A stretch of DNA of 64,000 nt from Lepiota brunneoincarnata (lineage: Eukaryota > Basidiomycota > Agaricomycetes > Agaricales > Agaricaceae), in NCBI GenBank assembly GCA_023014365.1, contig JAEBUN010000006.1, positions 372,001-436,000 of the forward strand. Reading direction: 5' to 3'. The notes beneath the pieces are model-generated. The model did no database searches. It saw only the letters and a list, made by a program, of their open reading frames with translations, and had not been told where the DNA came from. Position 1 is the stretch's first letter. Every line of letters starts with the position of its first letter. Both the position numbers and the translations under genes were made by a program. Positions 34,677 to 51,957 of the stretch are shown here, piece by piece.

Positions 34677-35683
34677 TTAGCACCACTTCCTCTTCAGGCT
34701 CTTCTTCTCTACACATAGGGGTCCCCGCTCAATTCCAGCGTGCTCAGCCGTGTCCCATTCTATTCCGAGGTCTTCTGCGAGGTCTTTCGTATCTTGAGGC
34801 GCAAGGGCGTCCGTCGCCAGTTGCCAGAATCTGTGGTGGTTGGTGGTGGTCGATCAGCCCCTCTGAGCTTCTCAACTGCGCACTTTCTGCCGCAATATAG
34901 TGTCACCTACTCTGTAAACACCTTTCGTCGCTTCACCCATTCTCCTCGCCACCGTGCCCACTCGCTTTCAACCTGCGCTAGGTCCTCGCTTGAGATCGGT
35001 GGTGCACCTGCATACAACGGCTCTAGCCGCTCCTGAGCTTGGTTGATCTATTAATGTTGCTTCTGTAAGTGGGGTTGGGTGCCCATGCCATCTACAAATA
35101 CCATGTGTGTCAATTCGGCGATCCGGGTATCCACTTCGGCATCAGTAGGACTGGATCTGAGCTTCGTCAGCTCTACACGTCCGAGCAATCAGCGTTCTGC
35201 ACACATATAGATACCCTAGATGCCTTGCCTGCAGATGCGTTTCTCAATTCAGTTGCGAACACTTTGGTTTCTTCCTCAACCGACTTGAGTTCGGTTTCTA
35301 GCGCCGCGATCTCGCCCGCTGGAAGGCAGTCTAGTTTGTTCTGATTAACCACGAAAAATGTCGTCTTTCCTGCGCGCATATGTGCATCAACTAAAAAAAG
35401 CGCATATATTCGGCTTGTCCCAGATACCGTAAGTCTTTTGCGTCAGCTCGCCCTTTTCTGCGAGTGCCACAAGTATTTTCTGGGTGGCTACTTTAGGCAC
35501 AGCGCCCTTGAGGTTAGCAGCCACATCCACAGCCCCGAACGGACGATTCATCTGAGGTCGCGGTCAGCACGCTCTAAAAAACAAGGTATGGTTTACGAGT
35601 TTCATGTATTCAAGGATCTTGTCCTCCGCATCCTGGCCCTTGAGGACGGGGATCTTTGACTCTGATTTAGCCTTGGAAGCCAT
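34677..35683 (-). CDS. HOP2: Homologous-pairing protein Hop2
   Basis: Hop2 forms a heterodimer with Mnd1 and stimulates Dmc1/Rad51 strand invasion in meiosis. The N-terminal winged helix reads [20 protein letters not shown], then [24 protein letters not shown] and YGIWDK-type strings across introns. A leucine-zipper helix follows ([20 protein letters not shown]). Downstream are [37 protein letters not shown], and the C-terminal [30 protein letters not shown] block that is characteristic of Hop2. The start at 35683 gives [16 protein letters not shown]. There are about five short introns. It is tail-adjacent to the Rho gene and its start codon lies only 30 bp from the most upstream Met of the divergent CoA carrier gene. 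Confidence 0.9.
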
Positions 35684-35713
35684 GGGGAATGGGAGGGCGC
35701 GTCGGAGTATCGC

Positions 35714-37104
35714 ATGTCGCATGCCGGGGGTGTCCATTGCAAGATTCGGCATGGTCCGGGGCGGATCAAAGGTTACCCGGCCAAGGACCACGGTTCGTCA
35801 GGTCCTTCTCCACTCACTCCTCAGCCATCTGTATGTCCTCTGCAGGCCATAGCCTTGCGAATGAGTCCAAATGCTGTCTCTGCGCAACATGACACACAAA
35901 GCTTCCATTATATCATTCGCTCAGGCCTTGCCGGCGGGATCGCAGGATGCATCGTGTGTCCATCTTCTCCCCTTTCTATTCGCTTCCTCAGCTCATTTCT
36001 TAGGCAAAAACCGTTGTTGCCCCATTGGATAGGGTCAAGATTCTCTTCCAGGCATCGAATCCAGACTTTCAGAAGTATGCCGGTATGTTCATGGAGCATT
36101 CGGATCTTGTCTCGACCTGCATATGAGTTGATTGTGGTAGGCACGTTTAGCGGTACCTTCCGCGCGGGACACGATATTTTCAAGCATTCTGGTTTCCGAG
36201 GCCTCTTTCAAGGCCACTCAGCGACTCTTGTACGCATATTTCCATATGCTGCCGTCAAGTTTATGGCGTATGACCAGGTCCACCATGTAAATACAATTCT
36301 ACATCTGCTCTCTCCGATATGGGAAGGAACGCTGATAATGAATCCTAGCTCCTGATGCCCACGAAAGCTCAGGAAACCAATCTGCGTCGATTCGTTGCAG
36401 GCGCTCTCTCTGGTAAGTGCATTATATTATCAACATGGGAATTAGATAGACCCTATTTCTCACATCCTGTGGACCCTCTCGCGCACACAGGCACTATGTC
36501 AGTCTTTTTCACCTATCCACTTGAGGTTATTCGTGTGCGAATGGCGTTCCAAACGGGCTCATTCAATCACGTTCAAAAAAACCCCAGGCCCTCGTTCTTT
36601 CGTGCTTTCCGGCACATCTACAACGAAGGAGCGACAAGCCCCGCCCTAGCAGCAGTAGAAGGAGTAGACGCGAAGCACTCCTTGAACCGGTTTCCTCTCC
36701 TCAAGTTCTACCGCGGATTTACAGTGACTATCACAGGCATGGTTCCATATGCTGGCGTTTCTTTCCTCAGTTGGGGCTACCTGAGATCGAGATTCTTACC
36801 ACCTTCGAAAACCGGCCATCAAACCCCCACACCGATTGCGGATTTGATGATTGGCGCGTTGTCTGGTGCAGTTGCGCAAACGGCTGCGTACCCGTTTGAA
36901 GTCGTGCGGAGGCGGATGCAAGTTGGTGGGATTACACGGCCTGATAGGTGGCTAGGTTGGGGCGAAACGTTCAAGGCGATTTGGCAGGCACGGGGATGGA
37001 GGGGCTTTTATGTAGGCTTGAGCATTGGGTACCTGAAGGTGATTCCTATGACGGCAGTTAGCTTTACAGTATGGCAAGGAGGAAAAAGGCTCCTAAATGT
37101 GTAA
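35714..37104 (+). CDS. LEU5: Mitochondrial CoA carrier, Leu5/SLC25A16/42 type
   Basis: An inner-membrane solute carrier expected to bring coenzyme A (or its precursor) into the matrix. Three repeats are visible: [28 protein letters not shown] (first PxDxVK signature), [27 protein letters not shown] (second), and [23 protein letters not shown] (third). Inter-repeat elements include [40 protein letters not shown] and [20 protein letters not shown]. Introns interrupt the first repeat (about 35953-36003) and others, all in frame. The exact start is uncertain: Met at 35714 gives a 50-residue N-terminal extension, while Met at 35861 ([11 protein letters not shown]) gives the usual carrier length. 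Substrate is inferred from the [14 protein letters not shown] wording shared with Leu5. Confidence 0.87.
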
Positions 37105-37469
37105 TTCCTGAGATCCTGTGATGGGTACCTGAAAGTAGTTCACATGACAATATGTACGCTCCTGGACGCATAATCCTCCTGAGTGTTGAGTATGGAGTTA
37201 TTAGTGATCCGGATATTGTTGTTTGTATCGTTGTCTTAGAATCTCAAGGATAGGCAAGATAAGGTGTGCCGCACGCAGGTCCAACGCTGGTACAAACATG
37301 TCGCCCGCAGGTCCAATGCTGGTACATGTTACATACAGGTCCAACGCGGATACATATGGGCATCTAGGGCGCCAGTTGGTCACAAGCCAGGTGCCTGCTC
37401 ATCGGCTGCCCCCATCGACGTTGTCGCTTCGCCTCGACTTAGCCTCAGCTTGCAAAGAAACGCCTTGGG
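37105..37469. promoter_or_regulatory. Upstream region of the Zn2Cys6 factor gene, with a triple repeat
   Basis: This 365-bp region contains three direct copies of caggtccaaYgcKGRtaca beginning at 37276, 37308 and 37336. No coding sequence is seen. The repeats could be binding sites in the promoter or 5' leader (inference). Confidence 0.4.
37276..37357. repeat. Three imperfect direct repeats of about 22 bp
   Basis: The copies start caggtccaacgctggtac, caggtccaatgctggtac and caggtccaacgcggatac, spaced 32 and 28 bp. Each ends in a TACA-type element followed by a near-palindromic ACATGT or ATATGG. Confidence 0.85.
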
Positions 37470-40400
37470 ATGGAACTAGGGGCAATAGACTTGGGGGGCA
37501 TGGACCAAAACCAAGGCGGAGGCAAGGCGAAGAAAACGAGAAAACGGTCCAAGCAGAGTTGTGTTCCATGCGCTAAGAGACGACAGGTGAGTTGTTATAC
37601 TCGTATTCTGGCTCTAGGACGAGGGTCGTGCCCCTTTTGTCGAGGATTGAAAGAACCCTTGGTGTGAAAATCGTTGGTGAAATCACCCTGGGTTTGTCAG
37701 ATTCGAGGGTCCTGGTCCGTTGTCGGACATACAGACTTGCCCGGTGATGACGAGTTCTGCCACCCGCTCAAGATGGCTTCTCGGCGTACGAGCGGGGTGA
37801 TTTGGCTGCCCAGCTACGCTTCTTTAGTAGATGAGGTTCTTCCGGCCTGCGTTTTGTATTTCACCGAGCACTCTGTTTGGCGCCCGCACCATCGGATGCA
37901 GTGCACCCACGCTCTCACCTGGGTGGGGATATGTAAACCCTGACTCCTATTTCCGACGCTCTTATTTTCGGCCCATGCTGACACCTCTTGCCATAATCAC
38001 TCTTACCTTAGAAATGCGACCGTGCACAACCGTGCTCGTCGTGCGTCGCTAGAGGAACGGTCCACCTTTGCAAGTGGGAGACGATACCCGACGGGCCGGC
38101 TAGGCCTCGCGTGGACGTCGATTTGACGGCAGCGACGGACTCTGGTGTGGAAGACCGGGATGGGGATGAAGACGAGGGCCTGCCCGCGCTGAGGAACGCC
38201 AAGTGGGATTTGAATGAGAATAGACAGATGATCAAGATGTTGTCGATGAGGATTAAGAGTTTGGAGAGTCGAGTGGTAGCTTCGGGGTCTGGTGATACCG
38301 CCGGGTCGAAGAGGCCTTCGGCCACGGAGAATGTTTCGGCTAGAGCGACGAGCGAGGCTGTTTATTGTGGTGGGCCATTCACATGTGCGAATGTAGGCGT
38401 GGGTGGTGGAATCGTACCTGCTGGGAGTTCAGACTATCTGGACGACTATCTGGACGCAAACGCCAGCTCCGTTGTCCAGGTGTCAAGTTCTATGGCTGGT
38501 GCAAATGGCTCCGTATCGTATTATGAAGCCTCGCCTTCGAATACTACCGTTTCGGTTTCTTCGCCTCCCGTGCAAACTTCGCAAATGCGACATCCTGCAA
38601 GACCACAGACGACAAGGAGACCGTCGGAAGCCAGTGGTAATTTGGGAATGCAGCCTGTCCCGCAGGACGGCTCGTGCAACAGTCTTGCTGCTATTTCATT
38701 GGGCCATCACGGAGAATTTATTGGTAGGGGAAGCCTCCTGTATACTCTTCACTCGGTGCGTTAATCCCACTTCCTTGGCCACACCATGTCTAAAATGGTG
38801 TTCTTGTATAGGTACGTTCCACATCAAGACTTCGCCTGGGCCATGCCAAGTCAACGGAGTCAACGAGTATATCGCCCTTATACATCTCCAAATTCGCCCA
38901 GTCACTTTTACCATCCCCCGAGGTCCAACACCTCATCCAATACATTCCGCCCATGCAGCCGGGCAATCTAATCTTGGACACTTTCTTCAGGGAAATAAAT
39001 TGGCGCTACGGGATCCCGGAAAAATGGTTTCAGGGTGCCTGCTGGCAGATGTGGAATTACCTCCAAGATCCCGGTCAAAACCAAGGCCTTCAGATTAATC
39101 TCCATTGGTTATGTCTACTATTTTCCATCCTTGCATGTGCCCCCCAACCAGGCGAATCCTCGAGCCTCACCACACGACCACCCAACACGCATGATAGTAG
39201 CACATATTTCATCTGTGCACACACAGCAAGGCGGCTGGCGGAGGATAATTGCTTGGATCAATCAATGGTGTTGTCAGCGGGTTCCCCCGCAGATGGCAGT
39301 GTTTTGGGGTGTCTCGCGATCCCGCTTTTATGCGACTATCTGGCGGAAAGGGGGAGAGTGAGTGAGGCGTGGAAGTTGGTTGGGAGTGGGATTCGGTGTG
39401 CACAGGCAGTGGGAATGCATAGGGACCCAGAGAGCCAATTATGGCACGATATGTCGGAGGATGAGAGGGTGTTGAGGAGGAGGGCTTGGTGGGGGTTATA
39501 TATTTGGGATAGGTGCGATCGTTCTGTTGTGTACACCCACTTCGGATCAATTTTGCTGATTTGGTGAACAAGGTTGCTTTCATATGTCCTCGGTAGACCT
39601 CTGATGATCCGGAAGGAAACCGTTGATGTAGCAGTGCCGCCAACTAATGACAACAAGGGTCGGAGAAACAGTTCTAACCTGGGACAGGGCGTCATGATTC
39701 AACTTGCCAATCTAATAGGCGAGACTTTGGACAAAGTTAGTCGGCTTTTTTGTCGCCATTCTTCCCACAAGCTCATTATGGTGTCAGTGCATGGGTGTCG
39801 AATACCCTACTTGCACCGTTCTCACAGGAATGGACGAAAAGTTTCGGAACTGGGAAGAGGGTATCCCCGCAGAGTATCGACCCGGCACGACCCCTGAACA
39901 AGATATTGTCATTTTTGTGGGTCAAAGTCCCGCAGAAATCCGGGAGTTTACTCGACAACGATACATGATCACCACTTGGTACCGCCTTAGCCGTCTCAAG
40001 CTGTACACTACGGCATTAATAGGGCAACATACCCCATCACCACCGCAAAGTCCCACTGAAGTAGAAATCCGTGCAGAGAAGTGCATTCGGTTCGCGTTGG
40101 AGCTGATCAAGTTCCAATGTGACACGTTCGATCGCATGAGGAGGAGCAAACTGGGGGAGACATGGCTCGGTGGGAATTGGTACTTTGAGGGATGCCTCTC
40201 GTTGTTCGAGGCCACGCTAGCGCTTTTGACGGTGCTGACGAAGTTTCCGACGCGGTTTTTAGTTTCTTCCGGAGTGAGCGTGGCAGAAGACCCGAATAAA
40301 GGGTTGAAGCTGCAGTATGAAGAGATGACAAGGGTGCTGAGCCGAGTAGTGGATGCATTCTCAGAGGTTGTGAAGCGTGAGCGGGGGGAGGATGGGACGG

Positions 40401-41467
40401 GGGATGGCAAAAGGGCAGAGATTGCTTCGAAAGCTTTGGAGGCGCTTCAAACGTTGATGAAAGAACACTGGTGGAAATTGGATCCAAGAGGTGATGGAGT
40501 AGGATTGATGAAGCAGGGTGGACCCGGAACATCGCTGGCTCCGTCACCGAAGGGAAAGGGTAGTCCCACCGGAACTCCTGTGGTCAACACAGTGGGTGGA
40601 TCTAGGACTGGGTTTACGCAAGGTAGTCGTGGCGTGAGCCTCGCAATGCGAAACGAGTTTGTGGCCCAGGGTGTTGGACCAACACAACCAAAGCCCCACG
40701 GTTCAATGCACCAACTGCACCCAGTGCAAGTGTACCCGAACTCCGTATCTCCTGTCGATGTGCAAACAATGCAACCCATGCCACCACACCAAATGCGGTA
40801 TCAGACATATCCACCCGCATATGGAGATCTACAAAATCACCCAGCGGTGACCTATACTCCGCCCTATGCACAATCAGATCAGCCGTCCTACTTCATTTCG
40901 AACCTGACGGATACCCCGAGTACTAATGCCGGTTTGGTGCATTACAACCAGGGTGCACCTGTCGAAAACAGGCCAGGTGCTGCTAGCCCTCCCGATAATT
41001 ATCCCCCCCAAGATCAGTCCCAATTTCCCCAGCCGCAGGAATGTTTCGGGGCTCACCAGGCACCTACGGATGTCGGCTCGCCGATGGGGAATGAACGTCA
41101 ATCTTACGAAGCGTTTTTCCCCTTTCTCCCTCTTTCGCACCAACAGTATCATCAAATACCACAGCGATTTCCTACCCCTCCACGGCTTTCTGCTCCTTAC
41201 TCGACTTCTACTCACCAATCAAGTTTGACGACTACAACTGGAACGTATAGTCCAAACCCGGCGAGTGCAACCCAATCGCCGTCGGCAGCAGCGGGTCAGG
41301 GAATGGTAACGGTTCATCACAGTATGGCATCGCCGACGAATTTGACACCGACCTCAACCTCGAATTTGGATTTCTCGCCTGTTTCGTCGCTTGACCCTGT
41401 GCAGCTGTCCTCGGTGGGTGTGCCGCAAGGTTTCAGTGGGTCTGGGGGCATGTACTATAAGCAATGA
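37470..41467 (+). CDS. Zn(II)2Cys6 fungal-specific transcription factor
   Basis: A nuclear DNA-binding regulator. The binuclear zinc cluster is split by an unusually long 425-nt intron (37587-38011): SCVPCAKRRQ in exon 1 and KCDRAQPCSSCVARGTVHLC-KWE in exon 2, giving all six Cys with normal spacing. A short leucine-rich helix follows (RQMIKMLSMRIKSLESRV). The Fungal_trans middle-homology domain runs from FFREINWRYGIPEKWFQGAC through LHWLCLLFSILACAP, AWKLVGSGIRCAQAVGMHRD, RRRAWWGLYIWDRLLSYVLG-RPLMI and VAVPPTNDN. Then come EEGIPAEYRPG, FTRQRYMITTWYRLSRLKLY and RCIRFALELI-like helices. A long Gln/Pro/Ser-rich C-terminus follows, ending SGSGGMYYKQ, probably an activation region. The frame is clean. 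Target genes cannot be told from sequence. Confidence 0.9.
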
Positions 41468-42587
41468 TTCAGGGGCACATCGTTTAGTTATTCGCCTGGT
41501 GTGGTGGGACAACACTTATTTGCGACCCCCGGATACCTGCATTTATGTTGGATCTGTCTTGTGTTATGCTTGTGCAAATATTCGTTTGACTCTGTATCGT
41601 TAGTGTTGGTCAAGTTATTTCCTCTCAGAGGTGATTTCGTAGTTTAGCTATTTTGTCCCCCTTTACCCAACGAATTGATCTAATACTCCCCATATTTGTG
41701 TGGGGCGGTTTTGCAAATTCGACTATTTAGCACGCCTCGAATACTTCCTTTCGCGGTTAAATGCCCGCAGAGGGAAGGTACTTCTGCCACGCCTGATCCC
41801 TTGTGCCTCTTGTCAACCTCTTTTTTGAGCATGACGGCGGGGTGAATGCGGACTGTCGTTAACACCTGAAGAAACCGGCTGGGGATACACCGTTTGGTGT
41901 GCGAAGACCTTATGCCGATGGGGCAGCCGGTACATCGAACGGGCTATCCGGTTAGCTGGTCGATCCACGGCTGTAGGCTTATTGTGAGTAATATATTTGT
42001 GCCTTGGAGTTTGTCTGATTTTGGGGAAGAAACACCACGGATCAGAAGAGCTCGGCGGGGGTTCGGAACCGAGCAGGGGTGGAGGACAGCTGGTGTGGGA
42101 GACTTGTGGGCGGATGTAGAGAGGTGGGGGCATGATTAGTGGCGGGGGTGTGGGAAGGAGGCAGAACGAGGAATGAGGGGGTTGTGATATTGCGTGAGGA
42201 GATTTTAATAATGGCGCGAAAAAGAAAAAGGAAGAAAAGTTCAAAGTGGTTGCTGTGTTCACACGGTCACCGTTGGACGAGATGTGCGGAGGATGATATG
42301 TTGATTGTTACATCTGTCACATCACACCACTCAGCCCCGGAAGCAGGACCTGTGTGTGGTGACCGGCCAGCTAGTGATCTCACAATAATCATCACTCACG
42401 ACTTGCACTTATCTTCTCCCTCCACCACCGCCTCCTCCTTCCGCCCCTCCGTCCTCCATCTCACCTCCGTCCTATCTCCATTTTCATTCTCACCCTCGCT
42501 ACCAGGCGACCACAGCGCTCACCCCGCCCATCTCCTCCTGCCCTTCATACCACCAGCAACTCTCCCGGAAGGTGGGGTCCACCCAAT
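41468..42587. other. Intergenic, 1.1 kb
   Basis: 3' flank of the transcription factor and promoter of the ankyrin gene. A strongly C/T-rich leader (42400-42580) precedes the ATG at 42588, typical of filamentous-fungal core promoters. No other gene is supported. Confidence 0.5.
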
Positions 42588-45500
42588 ATGCCCGTTCCCC
42601 TGCGGGCAACCCACCACCGGCCAGATGCAAAGTACAATGTGACTACCGAATGTCAGTTTATCCCCCTTCGCTCTCTCCCGAACGCTGCGCTAACTCGCTG
42701 CCGATTTAGTCCCAAGCCTCGGTCTTCATTCTGCTGCCTCCACGGGTAATGTGGGCCTCGTCGAGTATGCCTTGTCACGTGGCCAGCCTGTCAATTCCGT
42801 CGTCGATGGTGTCCTCCCACTGCATGCTGCCTGTGCCGGCGGGAATGTACAGGTCGTCAAGCTCCTTATCGAATATGGAGCCGATGTAAACGCCCCTAGG
42901 TAAGCCTCTGGTTCTATTACTCCGTTTCCATCCCTCACTCTACTTCCTCACACGTCATCTCAACGCCACCTATTCCAACCAGGCTTCCAAAACGCTACTC
43001 CAGCAGAGATTCTTCAGCCCCCATCATCGGAACTACGGGTTCGACCCCCCTCCACTTTGCCGCTGCAAATGGGAACAGTGATGCGATTACGCTTCTCCTT
43101 CTTCATGGTGCACATGCAGATCGTCCTGACAAGCATGGGGTCACTCCCGAGACCCTCGCCCGTCAGAATGGATGGATTGAGTGCGCTAATCTACTCAAAA
43201 ACTGGATTCTTAACAAAGATAAGGATTTGAGGGAACGGAAGGAGTTTGTTGCCGCTGACGACAGGGACCAAGGGAGACGTCGCCATCGTATGGGCTCATT
43301 TGGCGATCCCGAGTCATCATCGACAACCCGCCGTCGTTTGCACGTCAAACACTCGATCGACACTGCACTCAATATGCTCAAGTCCTCTTCATCTAACCTT
43401 GCCGAGAACTACCGCGGGAGCGGTCACCATACCCCCACCCCACCCACATCACCCAGTCGACCTTTTGGCGACTTCTCGCAACAACAAACCTCTAGTCAGA
43501 GTGGCGAACAGGCCATTGATTCGGGCTGTCGGCGCCCCTCATTGCCACACATCATCCAATCTGATTCCCTGCCCCGTCCGAGAAAGACATCTTCCCAATC
43601 AACCAATCCGCATCGACCTAGATCCGCGGGTTCTGGAGCTGAGGAAAGCGAACGCGTTATCCCCCCCTATGGCAGAGGAGGGACCGCACGAAGGCTAGGG
43701 AGCAAAGTTTCTCTACTCAATCTTTTCAGGAAAGGACAGAGTTCTGAAGCCGCGAACGCGTTAGAGACCAACACACCCCCGGCCATCTCCGACGCCCCAT
43801 CTCTCTCAACTTCTCCTCCCAATGGAGCCCTGTCCATCCCAGGTTCTTCCCTCCCTCGCCATCGTTCCCATTCCCGTTTCCATCAAGATAGTGATTCTTC
43901 GAACAAATCAAGAACCGTAGGGGATCGCCCGCTTGAGCGAAAATCCCCTCTCAACTCTCCCTCCTGGTCGCCTTTGCCAATGGCCGTTGACCTTCACAAC
44001 GCACTGGCGCAAGAGCAACAACGCATGAACAACCGCGATCGATCGAGGTCGAATGCTAGCAGCCGCTACGAACATTTGAACGACGACCTTACCTCATCGG
44101 GTGGCGGCAGCTATCAGAGCCCTGGATCGAGTCCACTCGCTCGCATAGGCTTGCTTCGAAATCAAGGGCACAATAGAAACCGCTCTGGTTCTGGGAGTAG
44201 TTTAACCTACGAAGCCAATGTGCCCTCGCGCCTTGGAATGGGATCAACGGTGGATGAGGTTCCAAATAGTTCTAAAGGGGGTCCCAATGTAGACACAGAC
44301 ACAGTCTCAAGATCGTTACCACGGTCAGGCATTCTCAAACACCACAATCGGAACGGATCAAGTGGTCAGGGCCACATGACTCCTTCGGCTCTCAGAGCTG
44401 TGAGGTACGAGCCGTTTCCGAGCAGTACCAAAGGGTATGACACTTATTTCTTTACAGTAGGGACGCTGCCTCTCATTCCCCGTCACCTAGGGGGACCCCC
44501 GCGGGATTAAAGTCGAGCAATAGTGCTGGGTCCCTTGTCAGATCGGACTCGTACTCAAAACCAAGATTTCGGGCAAATCGAAGACCCGGGAGCGCTGGAT
44601 CTACATCTGGATCCGCGTCTGGGTCTAAACCAAACGAAAACAACGACGACGACGGGGACATGCCTATCGAAGAAGAAAAGGACGAGGAATATGGACAGCC
44701 GATTGAAACTACACAAACACCATCCTTATTCAAGCTCGGAAAACCTGCGGAATCTTCACGGACTTCGCTCTCCCCTATCATTTCGAATGATCATGCTAGC
44801 GGGGAAGGTGCAGATACCTTGGCTACAGAATTCCCTTTTAGTATCAACCGACCCCCACTTATGTCTGCGGATGAGGCAGGAGCGACATTGATATCCATTT
44901 CAGCATCAAGAACCACAGATACCAGAAATAGGGGGAATTCATTGAGCAGCGATGGTACATCGGATAGCCAAGAACTCTCTCACACGAGTAGCATAACAAG
45001 CACCGCGATGTTGTCGACACCACTAGTATCGACTGAGGTACCGCCACCGTCAGACAAGGATGAGGAGGTTCCGGGGTCAGGGGTGGATGTCGTTGACGGG
45101 GGGGAGGATGGTCGAGCATCACAATATGTGGTTGTTTCCCCGGCAAGCGATCCATCTTCTTCACCTCTGCCGCAGAGGCCTCTTCCCATTCCTCTACAGT
45201 TCTTTCCGCCGGCGCACTCGCATAGCAAATCTTTTTCGAGTCTTGCCCCCCCTTCCAACATGTCATCGAGTTCTAGCAGTCTGAGTGGACGACGAACCCA
45301 CACACCATTTGACATCAATATTAGTTCGATATCAACCCACGCGCAGGCTGAGGCCCTCGTTGAAAAGGCAAGGAGAGAGGTCATGGAGCTCGCCAGTCTG
45401 GAAGAACAGGATCTCGTGTCGGATATGGGCGGTGACGGCCGAACACCTCTAAGTGCGAGACTAGCAGCATACGGAGAGAGCCTTGCTTTAGAAAGGAGGT

Positions 45501-46371
45501 TCAGGGAATTGGAGAGGGGTGGTGGTAGCGCTGCAAGCGGTGTAAGCACAAGCGGGGAAAGGAGTGCCGCAAGCGTTGGGACCAGTTCCGTGAACCTCTT
45601 GCCAATGTTGAACCAGCATTCGCGTGATGGTTCAGGATATACGCCTTCACTGTCCAGTGCGATGAGCACTGGTGGTATAAAGAACGCCTCGTCACCGCAG
45701 TCCGCTATGGATAGCACGAGAAATGGACACACCAAAAGGCCATCGACTGCGGAAGGATGTGAGTGTTCCCTCCCCTTCGATTTTCTGGAGCATTTTATTG
45801 ATAGCTGTTTCCCCGTCTAGTAGCACCAAGGGACGCAAATCTATCACTTTCGAGCGAACAATCGGACCAGTCATACCAGTCATCAAGGTCTGCGTCTGCC
45901 CTTGGTCATCGACGAAGGAGAGAACAAGATACCTACCATCAGCACCACCCATCACAACTTCACCACGCGCAGATCCCTACACTCAATATCCCGTCATCTA
46001 GCGATGGTGAAGATGAGGTCTACACCGGTTTTGGTGCTCCGCGGGGGTACATCCCAAGGTCGCGCACGCCCACGGGCGACTATGAGAACGAGATGAAGAC
46101 AGGGTTGAGTATCAGTCGGATGGCATCTTTGGATGGAATGGAGCTCGGTAGCGACGACTTTGGTTTGCCGTTGTATCGAGTCTCAACGGCACCGTCACCC
46201 GCCCGGCTGCCGCCCGCCCAAGCGCAAGGTAGAAGCGCAAAGAAGTTGTCGAAGATGGGCATCTCTGTCGCAGATCAAGCTGGGAGAGGTGCATTACCTC
46301 CACCTCCTGCGGCAATGCATAACGGGAAGGTGCTCGGTGCCATCAAGTCCCTATTCAAAGGTAGGAGTTGA
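42588..46371 (+). CDS. Ankyrin-repeat protein with a long Ser-rich disordered tail
   Basis: About 1,170 residues. The N-terminus carries three ankyrin repeats: GLHSAASTGNVGLVEYALSR; GVLPLHAACAGGNVQVVKLL-IEYGADVNAP; and GSTPLHFAAANGNSDAITLL-LLHGAHADRPD. The rest is Ser/Pro/Arg-rich and probably disordered, with isolated conserved-looking helices (SIDTALNMLKSSSSNLAENY; AEALVEKARREVMELASLEE; SARLAAYGESLALERRFREL). It ends with a basic tail, MHNGKVLGAIKSLFKGRS. Introns at 42655-42709, 42900-42981, 44408-44460 and 45759-45820 all keep one frame. The ankyrin block indicates protein-protein interaction. It resembles basidiomycete ankyrin proteins of unknown role, possibly polarity or cell-cycle linked (inference only). 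Confidence 0.85.
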
Positions 46372-47492
46372 AGCCGAAGATGGAAGCCGCGATGCTATTG
46401 CACCACCCATTCTCATTCTTTTTTTTTTGCCTTTTTCCACAATGTTTTCTTTGGTGTATTTGTTAAGATTTCTGTTCCTTCTTTCCAAGGTTTTTGCAGT
46501 GTACATTTAGCCGCTTGCATTCCATTGTACATTTTTTTCAGGTTTGTTATTTATTCTACCTTGTCATGCTATCCTGTCTAGGCATTGTTATCGGTTCCCC
46601 TCTCCTGCCCTCGCATAGCCGACCCCTTTCCCCCCGCTCACTGTCGTCCTCTCCTTTATCTTCGTATATATGCGGGTATTGTTGTCTTTCGTCCGCTGTC
46701 ATATTTCATAACGGTTTATCAGCCACCACCCTATTGCCTGCTGCATTACCATAACCATCCCTTGCGTTTCTCCCCCCCCCTGTCTGTGTTTGGCCGTCGA
46801 GTCACAAATACCTGCGAATCGTGCTCATCAGTCATTACCAGTTATTATGCTTGCATCATCGTTGTAAATGTTGTATGTACACAAGCATGTATAATATATG
46901 CACGATGTTAGCCTTACTCCTGCGGAATGAGCACAATAGACTAGCTGATTGATCCAGGGGGTCCTTCGCGCAACAGCTACCTTTTGGGTGACTGCCGTTT
47001 CCGCTACTTGTGGGTGTTTTCCAGAAAGCGACACCTCTGATTATCTTCAGTACACTTGGTCAAGGTAAATGTAAAAACACAGGTATTTCCCCTCCGCGAA
47101 TGAGAGGCTAGTTTTCATGACGAGAAGCCATACGACAACTCTATTAGCAGAGCTGTTTGTGTGTGAACATGGATAACAACTTTTGTTCTATTGATTCGTT
47201 TCTGGTTGCGTATGGTCATGCCTTCGCATGACAGCCCGGCATACACAGGTCGGCATTTCTCCCTAACAACAAGGGCTTCTGTGCAGACCTCGTGGCGATT
47301 ATTGGGATCTGGGGGGGCATTTGTAATGGAATTTACTTTATCGGCCTCAGGTGCCGTGTAGGGCTGGAAGCAGTTGCCACGGCTGCTCTGTCTCGCCTTT
47401 GGGTACACGTGCCATTGCCGCGGCTAAGCATAAATTGTGTAGGGGCACGTGAGTGGGTGCTCAGAAACCATACATGCCAATTGACTGTAGAT
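46372..47492. other. Intergenic, 1.1 kb
   Basis: 3' flank of the ankyrin gene (T-rich, with a T8 run near 46420) and the PEX1 promoter. Frames here are short and opposed. No gene or RNA is supported. Confidence 0.5.
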
Positions 47493-51720
<4,228 letters not shown>

Positions 51721-51957
51721 ATAGTTGGTGGAACGCGTAACACTTGTGTATATGATCTAGGCGTAACATGCCACGAAGGAAAGGTGGGCGAGGGTGGCAA
51801 AGAGGGCGGGCCCTGCAAGCTTGCAACTTTGGTTACTAAGAGAATGATGGCAATTTGGGGTGTGAGGGCATGCAGTGATGGTCTGATGTAAGGTACCAGA
51901 GACGATGTGAGTGAAATGAACAGTCGTCAAGTAAGGTACTTGAGAACTCGCGCATGA

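Noticed and set aside
34740..35036. 98-codon plus-strand frame starting [14 protein letters not shown]
   Set aside because: It is the antisense shadow of the Hop2 C-terminal exons, whose minus-strand reading is clearly conserved.
37674..37943. 89-codon frame inside the long intron of the Zn2Cys6 gene
   Set aside because: The zinc cluster joins perfectly across the intron, and the frame has no recognisable domain.
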